From Branchiostoma floridae (taxonomy: Eukaryota; Chordata; Leptocardii; Amphioxiformes; Branchiostomatidae), in NCBI RefSeq assembly GCF_000003815.2, contig NC_049988.1:13510119-13574118 (forward strand): a stretch of DNA of 64,000 bases, given 5' to 3'. Every line of letters starts with the position of its first letter. Position 1 is the first letter of the stretch. This document shows positions 58,301-64,000 of the stretch, piece after piece. A program made the translations under genes and the position numbers. The notes under the pieces were generated by a model. The model was not told where the DNA came from, searched no databases, and saw nothing but the letters and a program-made list of their open reading frames with translations.

Positions 58301-61300
58301 GGTAAATCTGAAGGAAATGAATTAATTCGTATGTCTTCCATAGGTTCGATTGACTGCAGCACGGAATCAAGGCAACTTGACGGAGACGTTCGCACGTAAG
58401 TCTGTTTGTACAGTTAAAAGCTGACGAGTGCGCTATAACATATACATGTACATGCATACATACATCGTAAACGTATAGAGCGTTAAAAACAACAGTTGTA
58501 CTTGTCTGGGTCCAGATAAAGCCAAAGCAGTAAAAAGCGATAGAAATATACGACTATGTATTATTATAACTTTGCTAAACTTTCATTCCAACACAAAGAT
58601 AATGTAGGGACTTACCCCTAAATTTTTATTATTACCTATTACTATGTATTATCATGCATTAAATTTATTTGTAATTCTCTACCAACAGCGTGACGTGTCC
58701 TGCCGGCTGTTTGACAGGCGCCGGTACCATCTGGGGCACGGTCATCTACACTGATGTGAGTAGGATGTCACAGTAAGCGTCTAAATAGTGAAAAGTTACT
58801 GCCAAGTTAAAAAATACCGGATCAAACATGAACTGTATTTTCAAACACCAAAGATGGAGTTACTCAGATTTTAGGCTGTCTGTGTCATGGAATGTGTCCT
58901 CTGCTTCTGTGACGTCACGTTATGCAGATAGAACACGGGATTCGGTGAGCAGTGAATCATAAGTTGTAATCTCCAGGCAGATTTACCAGTGGACTGGCAT
59001 AAGATAGCATCAACACTGGCCTAGGAATATAGCCGGCAAAAGGGAGTCAGCTGGCCTAAGTTGCAATTGCAGTCCACAGGGCCCCCGTCTATGTTGACGA
59101 TTGTTATAGAGTCCTGATGCAATTGGCTTCTTTTCTTCTTGCTTAGGTTCTAAAATACATATAGATACAAAACAACTACTATCACAACCCAAGCAAAGAA
59201 GACACTAACACTCATATTTTCGCTCAGGACTCGAGTATCTGCGGCGCCGCTATCCATGACGGCAGGCTCGAGGACAGCGGTGGGGAGGTGACTCTTTACA
59301 AGATACCTGGACAGGACTCGTACCTGGGCACTCAGCAGAACGGGATCACCACAGCAGGGTAGGGCAGCAAAGCTACAGATGCAACTTAGTTGTTCTCAAT
59401 TGCGACCACCGACAATTCCTCTATCATACTCTGTGCCGTACAGTACATTCACAAGGCCCACACTGAAATAGTATAAGCCTATCGTCTGTGAAGCTCCAAC
59501 ACCTACATGTAGATCTGAATACGTATATATCTTCCTACGACTAGTAATATATCTACCTACGTTAAGTTACATTTTCACATCAATTTAGGGTCTGGTAGGT
59601 ACGCATCAGTACGTATTGCTAGTGAAAGAAGAAAGTATATCAAATTCTTGGGCTGTTACATTTTCAGATACGGTAGCTGGAGTGGATCGTTTGCCTTTAC
59701 GTCTGGTAGGTGCTTTCTATGGAACTGATTTTAGAAGAAAAAAAAGAAAACTTAGATATCACCCTTTGATATTTTACATTAGATGCAGTTCTTCTAATCT
59801 CCTATTCCGTACAGGTTCTCCAGTGTAATGGTTTATTTTCATGTATTTTTTGTATCTTTTCACAGAGCCTGCTGTACCACAGGAGCCCATTGAAGGTTAG
59901 TGTAAAGTTGTTATCCTCATTATGCTAACTACCCAGCTGGCCAGGTTTGGCCACATGGTATTAGCTATCAATAAAATTCCTGTAATATAAACGTTCACCC
60001 GTACCCTTATTAATTACCTCAAATTTTCACAGAGCCTGCCGTACCAGAGGCACCTAGCCAAGGTAAGCATGAAATTTTCTTTTTTTTTTACATTTACAAA
60101 ACATGTTTTTCTGTCCAAACATAAAGGAGGATTTTGCACAATGATCGAAACTTCTACCAATATATGAGACAATTTTTCTCCAAGCATAGAGACCACTCTT
60201 CGTATATGACCGTCTTGACATCACAACTACCTGCGTTATCACTTTTCAGACACTGTGACTTGCCATACGCAATCCAGAGACATGGAAGGGGAGTCTTTCA
60301 CGTAAGTCAACCTTAAGTTCATATGCGTCCTAAGAGATTAGTTATAGTCCTAAGGGATCAGGTCTAAGATATGGTATATTCCCGTTTGTCAAGTCCCTGA
60401 TGGAGGATAAATTAAAGTGCATGTCGATTGAAATTCTGGTTCAATATATGAAGCTCGACCAAAGTAAAGAACGTATGTGTAAGTTAAGCCACGACAAATT
60501 AACAAAATGACTTTTATATTTCCTGTGACACAGAGCTAACTGTCCCTCAGGCTGCACTGCGATAGGAGGAACTGTCTGGGGAAAAGGCATCTATACGGAT
60601 GTGAGTGGGGAGCTATACAATGTACCACTATCAGTATAGGAAGCCGTATACCAAATTAACATTAACACTTCCGTGCATTGACTTAGGCCCCTTTTCCACT
60701 AGACGGCGCTGAGCAACCTTACGATGACCAAATCTGTATTGAGACCCTTCAAATTTCAAATTCGAATATCATGAAAGATATACACGTACGATTAATAAGA
60801 AAACATACAATACGTAAAGAATATCTATTAATCTATCGTTGAACGATCTGTCAAATCTTGGCCGCTCAGCGGTCGCAATCGCCAGTGTTACGCTTATGTC
60901 AATTTGATTTCAACACATCAATATATGTTAGGACTCGAGTATCTGCCGTGCTGCTATCCATGACGGCCGGATCCCCGCCAGTGGTGGTGAGGTGGAGGTC
61001 TTCAAACACCCAGGACAGGACTCGTACGAAGGTTCCGAGGAGAACGGTATCCAAACTCTCCTGTAAGTATTATACGTGCACTATACTAACCCTTCTGCCA
61101 TAAAATAGAGTTACTTCTTCTCACAGTCATAGTGACTTTTAACCTAAGTTATAGTAGGGACATAACGTATACAAACTCGCTAAGCGTTTTTTCTTCAAGT
61201 TGTTCAATAATAGTCTGAGTACCATCCTTCGTAGTGACCACTGGCTCAATCTTTTTGCTTGCTAACCACGGAAAGTTGTAGCAAGCGGTCACTACGGAGG

Positions 61301-63973
61301 ATGGTAGGTATACACAATCTAGTTCAACAGTCAAAGGTGTATCATCATTGTTTTTCAGGTACGGAAGTTGGGGTGGTTCCTTCGCATTCACATCAGACAT
61401 CCCCCAGCAAGCACCACCAGAACCCACAACGGCACCCGGGCCACGTGAGTCCAGCTATTACGATAATGGTTTATTGAGTAAAACTAAAATTTCGTCGCGT
61501 AGAACAGTGGCGGTTGCAGTTGACTGAATTGGTATACTGCATTACGGGTGGTTTAAAATCAAAGGATAGAACGGAGAAATTATTGTGATTGATTAACAGT
61601 ATATCGGTAAATTCTATTTCCGTATCATCATTAAAATAGTAAATGGCGCTACGTATAGTCTAGACGTCGAATGCAATGTCAGAATGGTGTAACTTGATGT
61701 AATATAACCTGGAATGTTCTTCTTCAAAGTTTATTTTCCCTCTCTTTGCAGCCACCATGGACTGCAATACCGAACCGAGACAGCTAGATGGCGAAGATAT
61801 CACGTAAGTCATGAAAACCTGGTGCATGTCTTATGCTTTCAATGCGTAAAAACACATGTCAATAATGATAACGTCAGTAGTTACTTATTCTGTAATGCAT
61901 ATGAAATGCCAAACTGTCATTGATATACTTTTACCAACATTTACATACAATAGTTTTGAAACAAAAAACATTACGCAATGATCATTGTTATGATATGGAA
62001 ACATGTAAAGAATAAATGCATTTTCTGTAGCGTTACGTGTCCCGATGGCTGCCTTGAAACAGGAGGTGTTGTGTGGGGATTCGTCATCTATACAGATGTG
62101 CGTACTTCATGTCACTTTTCTTACATACTGTAAATGTATTTACATTCGTCGTGCTTTAATTTTGCTGTAAGAAGAAAATTGATTACTCGCTATAGCGCTA
62201 TCACTATCATATGCCACTGATCTAACTATGGTGTTTAATTGTGCCTTGTTAGTATCCGTGCGACTGCACCTTAACAGGTGCCTCCAACACTGTAAAATGC
62301 TGTATTTAATGTAGCGCCTAGATAATGGGGTGGACGGGCAAAAGATAGAACAAAAATATTTGGCGGTGGTGGAGTTCGCACTGAATAGGTCGCCTCGAAA
62401 ACCATAAACATAAAACCATTTACTTTTATTTGGTTTATCTAAAGTTCAGCTCTACAGCCATGACGGAAGACGAATGGCGAATGACGAAATTAGATTTTAC
62501 GATGATCTATCAATTATGCTAGGATTTATTACATCGGGGTGATTTTGTCTTGTATACAGGACTCGAGTCTGTGCCGTGCTGCTATCCATGACGGCNNNNN
62601 NNNNNNNNNNNNNNNNNNNNNNNNNNNNNNNNNNNNNNNNNNNNNNNNNNNNNNNNNNNNNNNNNNNNNNNNNNNNNNNNNNNNNNNNNNNNNNNAGCCA
62701 GCGGTGGGGAGGTGACTGTCTACAAACTACCCGGGCAGGACTCCTACCTGGCGGCAGAACAACATGGGATCACCACTCGAGAGTAAGTACATCGGTGATG
62801 TAAACTGATAAACGTCGTTCTTCTATCATCATCCGGTGATTTAGACTGTAAGGTTCCACACACGGTAATTCTGTTGGTATGATAAGGACAAACAGTAACA
62901 GTGATCTTTCTGTCTGACCCCCAGGTATGGCAGTTGGGGCGGTTCCTTCGCCTTCTCCCCTAGTAAGTACAGCTGATCATTTGTTTCATAGAAGTCAGTA
63001 CCGTAATCACGACGCTAGTTACTTCTTTATTCTTTATTTCAGTTACAATGTTTACAGGGTTCTGAATCACTAAGAATGCACAATGATACGTTTGTCTTTT
63101 CAGATCCAGTCGTCCCCGAGGTGGAGGAACGTGCAGGTTAGATGTTGTTTACTCAGCCTTTGGAGAGGACATATACATGTTGTGTTCAGAAGGTTCAAGA
63201 CGTCTGTATTAGAAACGTCGTATTTCATGATTTGGAGCGTATTAAAAACAAACATACAAAGGACAGGCAGAAACTGTATGATTTTATTTTCTTCTCCTTG
63301 CCAGATACCGTTGACTGCCATACTCAATCCAGAGACAGGGATGGCGATTCCTACACGTGAGTTAAGAAATCATGAAAACAATTTACAAAGTGTCTAATGC
63401 CAGTATTTTAAAGATCATTACAATATCATGTATTTCTTTTAATTCCACAGGGTGATTTGTCCCGCAGGCTGTGATTCAGGAGCAACTGTCTGGGGTTTTG
63501 TGATTTACACAGATGTGAGTACACGTATACCATATAGTATGTAGAATAAAAAAGACAAGTGAAAAGGAATCACGCGAGTATTATAAGAAAACTGCTATGA
63601 TTGACAGCGTTATTAAACTACGATATCTTAAAACAATTTGTCACTATAGCTAGTATATATAGAATGTGTTTCATCTTTATTCTACAGGACTCGAGTATCT
63701 GCCGTGCTGCTATCCATGACGGTAGGATCACCAACAGTGGTGGAGAGATCACTGTCTACAAAATACCCGGACAGGACTCGTATTTAGGGTCTGAGCAAAA
63801 TGGAATCCAGACTCTCCAGTAAGTAATACATGTATGATTATCGTGTATCAGTATCAGTTGATAATGTGACTTAGTTGGTTACGTTTGCAAATTGTTTCAA
63901 CCTGTGTTGCTGACCCGTCTACATTCAACTTTCAGGTACAGCAGCTGGGGCGGTTCCTTCGCCTTTACACCAG
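46326..63973 (+). CDS. Secreted multi-LCCL-domain protein, at least 45 exons (3' end outside window)
   Basis: Exon 1 (46326-46419) encodes a signal peptide, MGSPWIVLLLGAVCGLAAG, then a short spacer. It is followed by nine complete LCCL modules and their linkers. Each LCCL is split over four exons of fixed phase: a 52-base exon with the first Cys (DCNTQSRQLDGE type), a 64- or 67-base exon with CPAGC and VWG...YTD, a 131-base exon with the signature SSICRAAIHDGRI and GGEVTVYKLPGQDSY, and a 38-base exon YGSWGGSFAF. One or two short Pro/Glu-rich exons (phase 1-1) link modules. All frames join except where N interrupts exon 39. LCCL domains occur in cochlin, vitrin, CRISPLD proteins and Limulus factor C, with links to matrix and innate immunity; the ligand here is unknown. 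The last donor, after 63973, is intact, so the gene continues. Confidence 0.92.
46420..49331. other. Intron 1 of the LCCL gene
   Basis: 2.9 kb with a SINE at 47131-47330 and otherwise unremarkable AT-rich sequence; no extra exon recognised. Confidence 0.6.
47131..47330 (+). mobile_element. tRNA-derived SINE
   Basis: A-box-like ACTGGTAGAGCG (47149-47160) and B box GAGTTCGATACC (47185-47196), followed by GTGCCCTTTGGAAAGGCACT and CCTTCCTCACTTCACCCAGG. The body is shared with the SINE at 9978, although the tRNA-like heads differ. Confidence 0.75.
49332..50507 (+). other. LCCL module 1
   Basis: Exons 49332-49383, 49630-49696, 50175-50305, 50470-50507; linker exon 50640-50681 (GQPEEQAPAVDPGL). 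Its signature reads SSICRAAIHAGRI, the form closest to the usual LCCL (HAG rather than HDG), and it is the most diverged module of the array. Confidence 0.92.
49879..50078. mobile_element. Palindromic MITE family P, copy 5 (degraded right end)
   Basis: Left end GTTACATTTCCTAACCGGGG then CCCGGTCGGGC is clear. The right end is only recognisable as CCCGGGTATCGG then AATGGGACCAGAGCATAAG. Confidence 0.6.
50727..50926. repeat. (GAGTA)n pentanucleotide array
   Basis: About 200 bases of GAGTA/GAGTG units with GAATA and AGAAG variants, in the intron after LCCL module 1. Confidence 0.92.
51075..52328 (+). other. LCCL module 2
   Basis: Exons 51075-51126, 51389-51455, 51877-52007, 52291-52328; linker exon 52460-52498 (PAEEEPAEQSSA). 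The signature has Asn for His (SSICRAAINDG), unique in this array. Confidence 0.92.
53128..53957. mobile_element. 830-bp element with perfect 17-bp TIRs
   Basis: ATACCCGCCTCACATTA (53128-53144) and TAATGTGAGGCGGGTAT (53941-53957) are exact inverted copies. The next bases inward (GATCGGAAGA / TCCGAAGATC) are also related. The interior is rich in TCGC/GCGA words and has no transposase. It lies in an intron of LCCL module 3. Confidence 0.85.
53960..54205. mobile_element. Possible short MITE, copy 1
   Basis: Starts TTTCCACTAAACAGCAGCGA and ends with GCGCCGTCCTAGCTGCTGC, partly inverted. A related element at about 60685-60895 starts TTTTCCACTAGACGGCGCTG and shares GA(G/A)CAATCTGTCAAAT-type sequence near its right end. 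Confidence 0.45.
55212..56242 (+). other. LCCL module 4
   Basis: Exons 55212-55263, 55502-55568, 55916-56046, 56205-56242; linker exon 56687-56719 (DPVVPEVEERA). It starts MMDCNTEPRQLDGE and has Leu in the signature (SSLCRAAIHDG). Almost the same features recur in module 8. Confidence 0.92.
56906..57658 (+). other. LCCL module 5
   Basis: Exons 56906-56957, 57177-57240, 57358-57488, 57621-57658; linker exon 57926-57976 (DPAVPQQDEEPQEEPAP). The second exon is 64 bases, one codon shorter than in most modules; module 9 shares this length. Confidence 0.92.
58344..59705 (+). other. LCCL module 6
   Basis: Exons 58344-58395, 58689-58755, 59228-59358, 59668-59705; two linker exons, 59866-59895 (EPAVPQEPIE) and 60033-60062 (EPAVPEAPSQ), which look like a duplicated linker. 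Signature SSICGAAIHDG (Gly for Arg). Confidence 0.92.
60250..61444 (+). other. LCCL module 7, last two exons fused
   Basis: Exons 60250-60301, 60534-60600, 60932-61062 and 61359-61444. The last exon joins YGSWGGSFAFTS directly to the linker DIPQQAPPEPTTAPGP without an intron, whereas module 3 has a 157-base intron at that point. Confidence 0.92.
61752..62962 (+). other. LCCL module 8, interrupted by an assembly gap
   Basis: Exons 61752-61803, 62031-62097, 62560-62782 (contains N) and 62925-62962; linker exon 63104-63136 (PVVPEVEERA). It starts TMDCNTEPRQLDGE and has SSLCRAAIHDG, closely matching module 4. Confidence 0.9.
62596..62695. other. Assembly gap (100 N) inside an LCCL exon
   Basis: A round 100-N placeholder. 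Module 4 reads GGC, eight bases, then AGCCAGCGG at the same point, so only about 8 bases may really be missing. Confidence 0.85.
63305..63973 (+). other. LCCL module 9
   Basis: Exons 63305-63356, 63451-63514, 63688-63818, 63936-63973; the following linker is outside the window. The third exon is nearly the same as that of module 5 (ITNSGGEITVYKIPGQDSYL), and the second exon has the same 64-base length. Confidence 0.92.
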
Positions 63974-64000
63974 GTAAGTGATCAATATTCTTTAAGCATC

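Overview
The window looks like nuclear DNA of an invertebrate chordate, most probably amphioxus (Branchiostoma). The evidence is indirect: intron-rich genes with GT-AG introns, large tandemly duplicated EMI/EGF and LCCL extracellular genes, abundant small inverted-repeat transposons and tRNA-derived SINEs, and two runs of N from a genome assembly. All recognisable host genes lie on the + strand; the only substantial - strand coding sequence is a dead LINE.

Layout. (1) 1-1106: right part of a non-autonomous terminal-inverted-repeat (TIR) transposon, followed by the last exon (1226-1330) of a gene lying mostly left of the window. (2) 2612-6547: a complete six-exon paralogue of that gene. It encodes a 272-residue secreted protein whose predicted mature N-terminus is a histidine and whose C-terminal part resembles lytic polysaccharide monooxygenases (LPMOs). 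(3) About 7060-15880: a mosaic of partial segmental duplications, an orphan signal-peptide exon (9130-9215), a SINE, a 26-bp minisatellite, a second copy of the TIR transposon and a 5'-truncated LINE. (4) 15885-26318 and 28684-42689: two tandem 19-exon genes with the same architecture: signal peptide, EMI domain, 12 EGF-like domains, then an unusual C-terminal module made of two ten-cysteine repeats. The three copies of exon 1 share a promoter-proximal block with a CCAAT box and an inverted pair of forkhead-type motifs. (5) 46326 to the right edge: a gene for a secreted protein with at least nine tandem LCCL domains, each encoded by four exons of constant phase plus a Pro/Glu-rich linker exon; it runs off the window.

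The genes share no pathway that the sequence proves. All encode secreted or extracellular-matrix type proteins (a possible copper oxidase acting on polysaccharide, EMI/EGF matrix proteins, and LCCL proteins of a class that includes cochlin, vitrin and Limulus factor C). The main theme is local duplication at several scales: whole genes, first exons, three-domain blocks inside the LCCL gene, and intronic segments. The first EMI/EGF gene carries a 1-base frameshift and a GC donor site, yet some of its exons are almost identical to those of its neighbour, which suggests gene conversion.
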